From: Cristatella mucedo
Lineage: Eukaryota; Bryozoa; Phylactolaemata; Cristatellidae
Assembly: GCA_009760855.2 (NCBI GenBank)
Contig: WPIO01000013.1
Span: 1,016,001-1,080,000 of the forward strand
Direction: 5' to 3'
DNA length: 64,000 nt
The position numbers were made by a program, and so were the translations under genes. Under the pieces are notes generated by a model. That model was not told the origin of the DNA and made no database searches. It was given only the letters and a program-made list of their open reading frames with translations. Below are positions 55,065 to 63,640 of this stretch, one piece after another (the first letter of the stretch is position 1; each line of letters starts with the position of its first letter).

Positions 55065-58000
55065 ATATATATATATATATATATATAAAGTGTCTCACTT
55101 GAGGGATACTGACGATCGTTACTTTTTCTGAGCTGGGTAAAGCCTTACTAAGTCGCTTATGAAAAAGGGCAGCATTGGCAGCAGGTCGCAGGGGGCACGG
55201 TGGCCAGTTGATCGTTTAGGGTGTTGTTTGATCGCCCAGGTGTCGAACGTCGGTCAATGTCCATTGGTACAGTAAAAATGCAGCTGCCTTACAGTGTTGC
55301 ACTTTCGCATCCATATTTTAAGTGTAATTGCTCTTGGCAACTATTTGACCCTTTGTTCACCTCTGCTGTCGATATGCACTTGTCTAATCGATTCTGCGCT
55401 GACACCCTGGAGTGGCTCCTGCAGTATTAAGATTTCTAGTCGTACGACGTCACTGCGAAGCCTCAATGTTCTTTACGTTGCTTGTAGTCGCTTTGCCTCA
55501 GCGGGACTGACGGCTGCTGCGTGCCGGCAGGCGGTAGCAGCACCGGTGCTCTGGGATACCATGTACCCGATATCCTTTGCTGCTGAATGCAGCTGCCCTC
55601 AGCTTTTGTATCCTTGATGAGATTGGTCAGCTTACTGGCATACGAGCTGGTGCGTGCCACCTGTGCCTGTTTTCTATCTATTTTTCTATCTATTACCGAC
55701 TATTGGAGATCGTGGTCGTTTTTATTTTTTGTCTTTTTTTAGCACCGTCGTAGCTTGATTGAGCGTCCATGTGCATGCCCCGGCTGCTGCATCCTGCTTG
55801 GAAAAATGCAAGCGTCCCGCTCCTAGTCGTAGCCTTAACGTGACCGCCGAGATTGCAAGCTCATGCCATCGCCACGCCTCATCACACTCAGCCCCCCAAG
55901 CTGCGATCTAATGCGTGGTCGTCATCTCACCACCGCGCTGCAGGTCACGGAAGCCTGAGAGTGAAGAAAGCGCTGCCACTGACCAACGACCGGGCCGTTT
56001 CGGAGCTCACACAGAATGAGCGGCTCGCCATTTACGAGCATTGCATTGGAGAGGCCAAGCGACAGCACCAGCTCACCTCCATACCGAAGGAGGAGCTACT
56101 TCTGCTCGATCCCGGCGACGGCGATCGAAAAGGTGGCCGCTCGCGCGCGGCCCAGAGCTTACTCGCTGCTGCGGGGTGTGCATGTTGGTGCTTTTGCAGC
56201 TGCTGCTGCTCACTGGCTGACCTTTGCGGTTGGCGTGCGCAGCCAGCCAGTCAATCAGCTATCGGAAGTCTCCCACGATTCCAGTAAGGTGAGCCGTGAT
56301 GGCACACTAGGTATGGCGGTTGCTTTCACGACCTCGGTCCCGAGGTCGTGGGTTTGATTCCTGCGGTGGACGATTCTTTATCGTTACTGCAAGCGGTGGT
56401 GATAGCCGTAAAGGCTCTTCTGTCGCAATACAAAAAGAGGCTGTTAAAACAGCTAGGATTTATTTAAGCTGCTGTCACATCGTGTTGACTCATCGGATGC
56501 GACCCGCCGAATCCACGTGCTATTCGGCAGCAGTGCTAGCATACATGCTGCCAGCTGTGCGAAGGCCTCTGCTTTGCACTGAAGTAGCAGTGCTTGCTCT
56601 GCCAGGGCAACACGTCACGGCTTGACTGTTATTATTTTTTTGGCCATCATCTGGCATTGTTTGTAAACCTTAAGTCTGCCTACTTTCAGCTACATAACAT
56701 TGCTATCTTCTCTGTCGTGAGTGTCGCAGTTGCCACATCACACCACTTCTTGCAGACCTGCACTGGCTACCAGTCAAGCAACGGATTGACTTCAAGGTTT
56801 TGTCGCTCACTTTTAGGTCACTTCATTCTTTGGCTCCAGCCTATCTCTCAGATAAACTCCCCCATCAGGCCAAGCACCGTACCACCCGCTTTTCGGAATC
56901 CAGCAGTGTACAAATACCCCGTACAAACCTCAAATCTTTTTGGGACCGTGCATTTAGTTTGTATGCTCCCAAAGCCTGGAACTCCCTCCCGACCTACGCC
57001 AGAACATCCCCTGACCTGACCACATTTAAAAAGAACTTAAAAATACACCTATTTAGGACAGCATTTAGTGGGTCCCTGTGATTCGTCCTTGATGTGCTTA
57101 TGTGTGCTGACACTGTGCATGCTGCCACTAACCACATTTACATGCTGACCCTGTGCATGTAAATGTGGTTAGTGGCAAACCTAACCATGTTATTTATTTT
57201 GTTTGTTTATTAAGCATGATTTTACTCACCATTTCAATTGCATTTCCCTTTGCAGCAAATGTAAAGCGCCCAGAGAGAGATTAAGTTCACTGAGGGCGCT
57301 TTATCAAGTGCATTATTATTATTATAAGCCTAGCTGCAGAGTTTTGCACAAGCTGTAAGCACCTGAGAGCACAAGGCGGTAGACCAGCAAGCAGTGCCTG
57401 CGCACAGTGCTGCTCTACTCATTTTTGGCAAAGCACAAAACTGAGGCTGCAGTGTGGACAACCAAGTGGCTGCCAGCTGCAGTCGTGTGCCTGACTGAGT
57501 AGAGAATAGCTAGCTATGTCTGTAAATGCTGCCGCGCTGTTAAGTTGGTGTGCACATTTTAGATGGCACCGAGAAATCGCAGTTGGAGAAACTAGCAGAG
57601 CTTCGAGATTACAAAAGGCGCCGGCAGACATACAGAGCAAAGAATGTTCATACCACTAAGAAATCGTACACCGAGGTAGGTTGTAAGCCTGCTGTGCAGC
57701 TTCGCCTGGACATCAGTCTGGGAGAGTGTAACTTGGCAGTGCACTCGATTGGCGTAGCAGAGCCAGGTGAGTCGGGTAAGATGGAATGGGGGTCCGTAGT
57801 TCATGTTAGTGGCAATTCTTCTGTCCATTATCAGCCTTCAGACAGTCAAGACGAACGGAATGCATGTCCATTTTTAGATCATACGGGACGTTATCCTTAA
57901 TCAAATGTCGATGCTGACTTCATCAGCGCCCGTCTCTGGCAAAGGCGGCGATTCGGTACGTGCTGGCACGGCTGCTGCAAGCAAGGGCCAGGCCGATCTC

Positions 58001-60651
58001 TCGGCAGAATCGACTGCAGCTGCCAACGGCCGGTCGGATACCTCAAAGCTGATAGATAGCGATGTCACGTGAGTAGCTGACTCTGCCGTAACATATGCTC
58101 GTGAATTTTCTCATCGACCGTTCTCAAGAGATGCCAGTGCTATATATATAGCCGTAGGGAGAAGCTATGGATGAGAGGGGGTATAGTAGCAACCACCCTC
58201 CTGCCTCTCGACTCCTGACCCCGAATTGTGAGGCCTCACTCACCCAGTGCAGCCTTTTAATAAGGGTGTGCACTGCCAGTTGGTAATTATAATTTAATTT
58301 TGTTGTAATATATTTAATTTCATTTAATATATCAATTACTTTTGACTTCTTTGCATAGCTAAGATTATGTATTACCCCTGTTTGACCTAAGGCACTCACC
58401 CCCTGAGTTTTATCAGGTAAACAAGGCATGATTGGGAAAAAGGATTAAAATCAGATTGAAAGTATCTGCTCTTTGAAAGGGTCGGAAAATGTGGCCAAAT
58501 GATGCTGCATGTAGTCGCACCTACTTGGCATCAAGGTTTGACCCTGCTTTGCAAAGATCTTGGATGTGACAAGTAGTTTTCAGACATACACTCAAACGCA
58601 AAAGTATTTACGCTGGTGAATAGGTACCACCACGAAGCCGCTGTCCCTTCAGTTTATTGACTTTCTCTTCGTCGAACAGCACTGAAAACATGTGCACGAG
58701 GCGGTTTAATATTTTTTATTATCACAACTAAGGTTACACATGCATGACTGGGTACTCACTTCAATAGGAGGTCGGACCACCTCTGTTCTTTATGACTTTA
58801 TGTATTCGCCAGGGCATTGACTCAATCAGCTTTCGGCAAACATCCGAACTATTGCAGTCCCACAGATGCTTAAGCCGACCAAACAGCTGCTGGGGGGGGG
58901 AAGACAAGACGCTGTTCTCAGCTCTAAGCGACTGCTCCAACCTCAATCCCACAGATGCTCAATAGGGTTGAGACTGGGAGATTGGCTTGGCCAACTAAGG
59001 ACTCGGACACCTGAATCGCCGAAGAATTGCTTCATTGCACTTTCAGTATGCTTGGGATCAATATCCATTTGCCAAACGTAGTCCTCCCCCACAAGAGCTC
59101 TGGCACAGGGCATGCCAACATTTTTGCCGATGTCCATGAACACGTTCCTGTACATGATCCCATTGATTCTGTGTGTAGAGCCCCTTTGCTGGAAGTCGGC
59201 AGTCTCCAGTCGGCAGCTGTAGGACGCTTGCTGAAAGGCGCGTGTTTGTGTGACCTAACCTGACTGGCAAGCTATCGCGACGCGAGTGGGACCGCTCTGT
59301 TAAATGCCGCGTCTCGTGTACGCTCGTCACGTGGTCTCTTCGTATCGTCGATAAGCATGCCAATATGACTCATTTTGCAGTTACCACCCTGTCCTATCTG
59401 CCAACGACACCCGGCCAACGAAGCATACAGCAGCCGAGTATGACGTCGAATCGAGCCGAGGGACAGCAGCAGCCCTGCCCAAGCAGGCCACTGTCGACGA
59501 TGGCTCGTATGCAGACGTGCACGATGCTGCTGACATCCCCAGTACGAGTAGGGGTCACAAACGCCACAAACGCCGCAGCAGCGCTGGCAGCAGCCGGTCC
59601 CGGTCACGTACTCGTAGCAGGTGAGCAGGATACTTGGCACGTATGCCATGTTCACAATCTTGCTGGTTCTCATACATAATAAGGCAGCGATACTTGTCTG
59701 TCAGCACACAGTTTGCCTTTGGGGTGATGCATGCAGTTTTCTCCATGAAATCATGTTAGGTCTAACGCAGAATCAAGTTTTGTCAGTTAATTATTGGATA
59801 CCCAAGGACAAATTGCACAGGCAGTGAAGCATGTTTGGACTATACGCCTACAAGTAGCCAAAAGTCCGTTAAATGCTTTTAAAAATGATGGGGGTTTTCC
59901 CCTAGACTGGGCCTGTGAGCTGTAAAGTGAATGAGAATATTCTCCACATGCTATCTCGTTGCACTACAATAATGAAGTGCATCCAGATGGTTCGCCACAC
60001 TTTAGGTTTATATTTAACCTAGTTGCCGTAGAATGCTGGCTATGAATGCCGACTTTCTTGTCAGATTTGAGTGCTCGCAAGATCCCGGTCGCAGTTCGCC
60101 ATCAAAGAGTGAGGCCTTGCATTTACTTACCTGCTGCCCGCTGCTAGTCATCGCTCCCCACCTAGTTACCCCAGCACCCTGGGGTCGCTTGCAAGGAGGC
60201 AACCTTTACAATAGCACGAGGAATCCTGCAAGTATGCACCCGCTACATTTAGCAGTATTGGCCATTTGCCAGTTGCTTGCGCAGCAGCACACTGCTCGCA
60301 CCGACTGCTAGGGCCGATGCTTCCAGCTTGTGGGTAATTCGACTTCTTCGTTTCTCCATCGGTGCACTGTTTAAGCTCCGTGACGACGGCTCGTTAACTC
60401 GTCGGCAGCGTGCATGGTCGTTCGCTATCAGTTTTTTCTAGTGTGCCACGCTTTTGGTGCGTATTGTCCTGTCCGCTGAATGGGAGCTCATCGTGCTCAT
60501 GATCAGCGTTTTTTGCCCGACCGTCGTGACTTTATTGCTGTGCTGTAGGTCAAAAAGCCATAAGAAGCACAAGCACAAGCACAAGCGAAAGAAGGCACGA
60601 CGATCGTCACGAGATGAGGCGGCCGGCTCGGTCGAAGCTCGGCAAACCTAG
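42419..60651 (+). CDS. SNRNP48: U11/U12 snRNP 48 kDa protein homologue, 9 exons, complete
   Basis: The exons are 42419-42520, 48685-48795, 49199-49271, 49762-49806, 55944-56132, 57563-57675, 57878-58068, 59381-59620 and 60549-60651. Every phase agrees, giving 388 codons and a stop. In the family this protein sits in the U11/U12 di-snRNP and recognises U12-type 5' splice sites. Exon 1 has [10 protein letters not shown]. Exon 2 has the CHHC zinc finger: Cys39, His45, His55 and Cys59, spaced C-x5-H-x9-H-x3-C as in human U11-48K. Exon 5 has [12 protein letters not shown]. Exon 6 has [17 protein letters not shown] and TKKSYTE. Exon 7 has [10 protein letters not shown]. Exons 8-9 end in an Arg/Ser and Lys/His-rich tail. 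Human SNRNP48 is 339 residues; the extra length is a low-complexity insert in exons 7-8. The start is the first ATG pair of an open exon. AATAAA signals follow the stop. Confidence 0.94.
43265..44485 (-). mobile_element. LINE-A copy with YVDD reverse transcriptase
   Basis: The minus strand from 44.4 kb has [20 protein letters not shown] then DDTQLHLCF, next [20 protein letters not shown]. Later come [20 protein letters not shown] then [11 protein letters not shown], and the 3' UTR with the tail at 43270. It is broken by frameshifts. It lies in SNRNP48 intron 1, antisense to the gene. Confidence 0.85.
44825..45345 (-). mobile_element. LINE-A 3' fragment
   Basis: An (ATT)n tail at 44836, the hairpin, and a degenerate C-terminal frame ([20 protein letters not shown]) on the minus strand. 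It lies in SNRNP48 intron 1. Confidence 0.8.
45695..46015 (+). mobile_element. LINE-A 3' fragment
   Basis: [20 protein letters not shown] and a stop are followed by the 3' UTR, hairpin and (ATT)n at 46000. It lies in SNRNP48 intron 1. Confidence 0.85.
46026..46917 (-). mobile_element. Pogo/Tigger-type DNA transposon remnant
   Basis: The ends are inverted: CAACCTTGGTTATAAGC at 46030 and its complement GCTTATAGCCGAGGTTGAA at 46896. The minus strand, 46464-46249, encodes [20 protein letters not shown] then [20 protein letters not shown], the acidic C-terminal pattern of pogo/Tigger DDE transposases (EEDE..P.ISH.EAL). An internal 44-bp segment is duplicated (46241-46324). It is nonfunctional. 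Confidence 0.7.
47395..47480 (+). repeat. SINE-2 tail fragment
   Basis: TACTGTGCCTAGAAAGAGAT and TTAATTCTCTTAGAGTTCTATACATG, the shared hairpin with a diverged second arm. A short TTATTAT follows. Confidence 0.6.
47655..48437. mobile_element. Terminal-inverted-repeat element, probably a nonautonomous pogo-type MITE
   Basis: The left end CAGTGGTACCTCGGCTTACG and right end CGTAAGTCGAGATACTACTG are inverted repeats flanked by TA. A second inner repeat (CTCGTATGTCAAA / ACTCGTATGTTGAGAC) follows. No transposase frame is seen. It lies in SNRNP48 intron 1. Confidence 0.8.
48685..48795 (+). CDS. SNRNP48: SNRNP48 exon 2 (CHHC zinc finger)
   Basis: This is 37 codons: [20 protein letters not shown] then [17 protein letters not shown]. 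The complete CHHC finger is in this one exon. In human U11-48K this finger binds the U12-type 5' splice site. The acceptor is TTGCAG and the donor GTAAGC. Confidence 0.95.
48870..48965 (+). repeat. SINE-1 partial copy
   Basis: CCGTGATAGCGCAGGAGGTAA and ACCGAGGTCGTGG, then directly the end ATAAAGCTGTTAAATCAGC. The middle is deleted. It lies in SNRNP48 intron 2. Confidence 0.65.
49199..49271 (+). CDS. SNRNP48: SNRNP48 exon 3
   Basis: [20 protein letters not shown] then AINL, matching NPEFFYENVKIPSITLN in human. The acceptor is TTTGCCAG and the donor G/GTAAGC, phase 1. Confidence 0.85.
49513..49595. repeat. (GA)n microsatellite
   Basis: This is a pure GA run of about 41 units in SNRNP48 intron 3. 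Confidence 0.98.
49762..49806 (+). CDS. SNRNP48: SNRNP48 exon 4 (45 nt)
   Basis: [15 protein letters not shown] between CTTTTTTTAAG and G/GTAGGT. It was found because its phases bridge exons 3 and 5 exactly. The 6.1-kb intron after it carries the inverted repeat and the U12-site pair. Confidence 0.78.
50455..50935 (-). mobile_element. LINE-B 3' end
   Basis: Read in reverse, the C-terminal region and 3' UTR end GAGTTACAGAGGGAGATA(TATTAC)n at 50460. It lies in SNRNP48 intron 4. Confidence 0.82.
50896..51540 (+). mobile_element. LINE-A 3' end with intact C-terminal frame
   Basis: The frame reads [20 protein letters not shown] then [20 protein letters not shown], running open to [20 protein letters not shown] and a stop. 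The full 3' UTR, hairpin and (ATT)n tail follow. This is one of the least decayed copies here. It lies in SNRNP48 intron 4. Confidence 0.92.
51540..53560 (-). mobile_element. LINE-B copy, antisense in SNRNP48 intron 4, interrupted by a SINE
   Basis: From 53.5 kb in reverse: endonuclease ([25 protein letters not shown]), the linker, then reverse transcriptase with [20 protein letters not shown] then [47 protein letters not shown], and FYAEDT in place of YADDT. It ends [25 protein letters not shown]-2 copy (53245-53372) sits in the endonuclease. It is inactive: the catalytic YADD is changed and frames are broken. Confidence 0.88.
53245..53372 (-). repeat. SINE-2 inserted in a LINE-B
   Basis: In reverse: TGGTCTAGCGATTAAGGTGC, GAGGTCGTGGGATCGAGCCC, CATATGTGAAGCGCCTGAAT, the hairpin, and an A/T tail. 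Confidence 0.85.
53751..54819. repeat. Large inverted repeat, arms of about 0.5 kb
   Basis: The left arm (53751-54288) and right arm (54336-54819) are near-perfect reverse complements around a 47-nt loop. Both begin or end with ACGTGGATGGTGAAGAGCAT. The left arm also has a roughly 55-nt tandem duplication (54150-54255) absent from the right. Each arm contains a SINE-2 copy. It lies in SNRNP48 intron 4, sense orientation irrelevant; a transcript would fold into a long hairpin. Confidence 0.93.
54837..55087. repeat. (AT)n and (AAAT)n compound microsatellite
   Basis: AT runs with CTGAA interruptions are followed by an AAAT run (55028-55065) and more AT. It abuts the outer end of the inverted repeat. 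Confidence 0.98.
55570..55615 (+). promoter_or_regulatory. Paired U12-type 5' splice-site motifs, candidate U11 snRNP splicing enhancer (USSE)
   Basis: ATATCCTTT at 55570 and GTATCCTTG at 55608 both fit the U12-type donor consensus RTATCCTT. They lie 38 nt apart in SNRNP48 intron 4, 330-370 nt before exon 5. In mammals, insects and plants a tandem pair of such motifs in the 48K gene binds U11 and activates an upstream 3' splice site, giving a nonproductive mRNA and thus feedback control. Candidate upstream acceptors here are TTTGCCTCAG (55501) and TGCCGGCAG (55526). No U12-type intron starts here. Confidence 0.7.
55944..56132 (+). CDS. SNRNP48: SNRNP48 exon 5
   Basis: [20 protein letters not shown] then [20 protein letters not shown], continuing to DPGDGDRK. 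The acceptor is GCTGCAG. The donor G/GTGGCC is weak but is the only one in phase with exon 6. Confidence 0.9.
56285..56465 (+). repeat. SINE-1 copy
   Basis: GAGCCGTGATGGCACACTAG, GAGGTCGTGGGTTTGATTCC, the GTGGTGATAGCCGTAAAGGC body and an AAAAAGAGGCTGTTAAAACA end. It lies in SNRNP48 intron 5. Confidence 0.85.
56715..57330 (+). mobile_element. LINE-A 3' end
   Basis: The frame runs from [20 protein letters not shown] to [20 protein letters not shown] and a stop. The 3' UTR follows, with a small inverted duplication of ACATGCACAGGGTCAG-like sequence at 57130-57170, then the hairpin and (ATT)n. It lies in SNRNP48 intron 5. Confidence 0.9.
57563..57675 (+). CDS. SNRNP48: SNRNP48 exon 6 (most conserved block)
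   Basis: [20 protein letters not shown] then [11 protein letters not shown] is nearly identical to the human block. The acceptor is CATTTTAG and the donor GTAGGT, phase 0. Confidence 0.96.
57878..58068 (+). CDS. SNRNP48: SNRNP48 exon 7
   Basis: [10 protein letters not shown] continues the conserved block. A Ser/Ala/Gly-rich stretch then ends [10 protein letters not shown] before AC/GTGAGT, phase 2. The acceptor is CATTTTTAG. Confidence 0.88.
58585..59225 (-). mobile_element. Tc1/mariner-type transposase fragment
   Basis: The minus strand has [38 protein letters not shown] and, after a frame change, [13 protein letters not shown]. This is the DD34E catalytic end of Tc1-like transposases (Asp in D.DPKHT, Glu in NPIEHLW). 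The N-terminal DNA-binding part is missing. An end sequence, AAACGCAAAAGTATTTACGC, is at 58600. It lies in SNRNP48 intron 7. Confidence 0.88.
59381..59620 (+). CDS. SNRNP48: SNRNP48 exon 8 (RS-rich)
   Basis: The acceptor CATTTTGCAG is followed by 79 codons ending [20 protein letters not shown], a short RS domain as in human. The donor AG/GTGAGC is in phase 2. Confidence 0.88.
60549..60651 (+). CDS. SNRNP48: SNRNP48 exon 9 (C-terminus)
   Basis: The acceptor GCTGTAG is followed by [20 protein letters not shown] then [13 protein letters not shown] and TAG. The Lys/His/Arg-rich end fits the family. Confidence 0.9.
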
Positions 60652-60659
60652 CTTCACAG

Positions 60660-60710
60660 CTAATAAACAACACTCGAATGAACAAAATAAAATGTCTAAT
60701 AAATACTCCA
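60660..60710 (+). terminator. SNRNP48 polyadenylation signals
   Basis: AATAAA occurs at 60662, with further AATAAA at about 60685 and 60698, within 60 nt of the stop codon. A TG-rich element downstream is not obvious. Confidence 0.7.
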
Positions 60711-61387
60711 GTAAAACCAGGAGTAAACAATGGCAGCAGCAATAGCTGCTTCGGTAGCAGCAGTAGCGTGGTGGCAGCAGTTGCACATAGCTATCAAGGT
60801 GCTTGGCAGCATTCAGCAGGGGGGGGGACACCACACGCCTACGGCTGCTGCAGCACGCCTGATTGGTGATGACAGCCCTTTCCGGTTCCGGCAAGAACCG
60901 TCTGATGCCTAGACCCGCTGCCGACGGTCGCCGTGCTAGGGCAGGCGTGGCTGCTTGGCAACGACCCAGATGCTGCCGAGGCAGCGGCACTCCCGCCAGG
61001 CAGCACTTGACAGACTGGCCTTTCGCTCGGCGAATCGGTAGAGGATGAAGGCGTCTGCAGGCCACCTATGGAATGAGGCTGAACGCATGTGACTGCAGCC
61101 AGCCTGCCCGCAGGATGACAAGGCACGCACGCTTGCGTGCGCGGTGCTAAAGCTGTGCAAATGCAAAACGTGTATGGCGCGCGCCAAGGACCAGTGGCCG
61201 CCGTCGCTAGGGTTCATTCGAATATTGCCCAGATGGCGCTGTGGGTTTTCGCAATAACCTACGGTACAGGGTGCGCCAGCGAAGCAATGAACAGGATTCC
61301 ATGTTCTAACGACGCAAGCCACGCACAGGAACAGGGCCAGGAGGTTGAGGTGAGGGCTGAATCTTCCGAGGAAAAAACCCACTTGAA
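60711..61387. other. GC-rich flank downstream of SNRNP48
   Basis: This has CAG/GCA-rich stretches and overlapping frames on both strands. None has recognisable motifs or splice signals. It may be the start of a neighbouring gene's regulatory region. Confidence 0.3.
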
Positions 61388-61389
61388 AA

Positions 61390-61535
61390 AAATATAATTC
61401 ATTTATATAGCGCCCCAAGAGAACTTAATCTCCATTCAGACGCTTCACATATGCCTCGGGGCTCGAGCCCACGACCTCAGCCAGACCTTGGTCGGGGCGA
61501 GCACCTTAACCGCTGGACCAAACCAGCTCGCCCGA
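61390..61535 (-). repeat. SINE-2, well preserved
   Basis: In reverse: TGGTCCAGCGGTTAAGGTGC (A-box region), GAGGTCGTGGGCTCGAGCCC (B box), CATATGTGAAGCGTCTGAAT, GGAGATTAAGTTCTCTTGGG, and GCGCTATATAAATGAATTAT. This is the best copy for defining the family. Confidence 0.9.
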
Positions 61536-61619
61536 ATCATGAGAGCTCCCTTTGTGCCAGCCTCGAATGGGGAGGAGGCGGCGGTGGTCTGCTGCTGCAG
61601 CAGCAGTCTGTCAAACCAT

Positions 61620-61652
61620 ACGGGGGGGGGGGGGAGGGGGGGGGGGGGGGCT
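61620..61652. repeat. Poly-G tract
   Basis: This is a G run of about 30 bases with one A. Shorter G9 runs occur at about 3265, 37741, 58892 and 60822. Confidence 0.95.
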
Positions 61653-61799
61653 ACCAGGCTAGGTGTGGGGGGAATCGTCATCGTAGCGCGGTGGAGGTCC
61701 CGATGTCGCACGATATACAGGTTCACATGCAACTGTGCCAAAGTGCGGTCGGTACTTTGCCGAGCTTGACCAGTCTGTTGGCTAGCGAACGTGAACCCA

Positions 61800-62050
61800 A
61801 AGATGCTTAAGCCTTGCTGCCCCAAATAATTCTTACCAGTGAATGCCGCTTAGTCTTTCTGAAGTTAACTGTTAGGAGATGCAGACCCTTCGCACACTCC
61901 CTTCGCTTTGCCAGGGAAGCAGCTAATAGCAAAGCCCATGACGATTAAACGAATATCAAAAAGGCTGCATGCCCACATGTACAGGCTGGGGGGGAGGCTT
62001 GCAAATTTTATATGAGCCGAGCCATCCGTGGTGCAGCTGCACAGGCTCTT
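61800..62050. other. Unclassified DNA
   Basis: I see nothing here. A SINE-2/LINE tail fragment (minus) follows at 62055-62125. Confidence 0.3.
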
Positions 62051-62164
62051 TTTAAGAATAATAATACATTTATATAGCACACTCAGAGAACTTAATGCTT
62101 TTCTAAGCACTTATCATATGCTGTAAACATGTTTTATTATTATTATTGTTGCTGTAAAAGGTTC

Positions 62165-62585
62165 TGCAGCTGCATAACAGACTGGCCATACATCTTCAGT
62201 GACAATACATTAGCTGTCCCATTCCTCCGCTTAAAGACAGTTGGCGACAGAAGCTTTAGCTCTGCAGATCCAAGACTGTGGAACTCGCTTCCACAATTCT
62301 TATGCAACGACAACTACTCTCCTACTGCCGACTATGGCTCATCCTTTTCAGCGGTCCTGAGCTGCTACTTCTATGCTACTCACTACCTCAACTGTTCTTC
62401 TGACTCTGCTATGCTTCCCACTTTCTCTTTGTTGCGTGAGACGAAGTCTGTTGGCTACCGAATGCGTACCGAAAGCCGCTTAGGCTGTGAGTGCGCTATA
62501 AAAAACTCATGCGTAACACCCACATGGTCTTTATGACTTTGTGGAGTTACAGACAGAGATACATTACATTACATTATATAACTGG
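62165..62585 (+). mobile_element. LINE-B 3' end
   Basis: AVPFLRLKTVGDRSFSSADP then RLWNSLPQFLCNDNYS, followed by the 3' UTR to GAGTTACAGACAGAGATACA and (TTACA)n at 62560. Confidence 0.87.
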
Positions 62586-62589
62586 GGTG

Positions 62590-62590
<1 letters not shown>

Positions 62591-62650
<60 letters not shown>
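62591..62650. repeat. (GA)n microsatellite
   Basis: This is a pure GA run of about 30 units directly after a LINE-B tail. Confidence 0.98.
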
Positions 62651-62652
<2 letters not shown>

Positions 62653-63640
62653 GCAGAACAAAGCACGAGTAACATGCACTTGAGAGCACGTGCAGTTAAC
62701 CACGGTACTTACTAGCAAAAGTAGATCCGAGCCTCTCAAAGGCATCAGTTAGATTTTGCGTGCCGCAGGTGGCATGTGCTTCAAGGAAAATGCTTGGTAG
62801 TGCGTTTCTTCGGCCTGTACGCCCCTCGCGAGCAAACTCGGGTGTACAGTCCATGTGCTGAACTTCGGCCATTTTCTCATTAGCTATAAACCTACAGTGC
62901 CCATTCAAAAGAACAGTGTACACACTCATCGCTCAAAGGAATTTCGAGTATTTTGGCGCTAGTTTCATTTCGGCTATTACCAGAGTTAATCCTAGCACAA
63001 AGAGAAAGGGGACGCATATCGGAACACGTCGGATAAGATGGGGTCAAAATGGATATTGAAGTAAGAAAAGTCAGAGGTGAAGCTCGGATTGCTGCCTAGT
63101 GGGCGATAAATTACCAGTATCATCGGCACCTTACCACTAGCTGGACAGAGAACCGATCAGTTCTGCACTAGTTTAGTAGGAGTCTAGAGAGGCTTAAAAT
63201 TGAATGAGGCGCAGGCGACATCGGCTACTCCACCCTGCCAGTTTTCAGTGATCTCGGGAGTATGGAACAAGGATAAACCTTTGGGTAGCATCGATTTCAG
63301 ACGAGCTGTGTTTTGACTTCAGCCATTTCTCAAAAGGTTCGCCAAGTATTAAGCTGCTGGCAAGGCAACTAACGGTCTATTGCACAAAGAATGCACAAAT
63401 TATAACCTGCCTTCACAACAACAGGGTTACAGATATCAGCTGCAGTTCTAACAGGAGGGCGAGAGTGCTCGGAAGTCCTTAGTAAAATTAGCACTCGTTC
63501 TGAAGGAAGAACAGGTGTTGGTTGTGCATCGTAACAACAGTACAGATGCTAGTTGGCACGGGAAGCTCCCTCTAATACTTTCCTGTGTTCAATGGGTGGC
63601 TTCTAACTTTCGAAATTTGGTGGAAACATGTGCTGAACGT
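62651..63640. other. Unclassified DNA
   Basis: A minus-strand frame at 62929-62696 and broken frames up to 63600 might be an old LINE endonuclease region, but no motif is clear. Confidence 0.3.

Noticed and set aside
57676-57900. Read-through of SNRNP48 exon 6 to a stop at 57900
   Set aside because: GTAGGT follows GAG, and the conserved IRDVI continuation lies in the next exon in matching phase.
60607-61420. Overlapping frames on both strands after SNRNP48
   Set aside because: They arise from GC-rich, CAG-rich DNA; none has a motif, splice support or coherent start.
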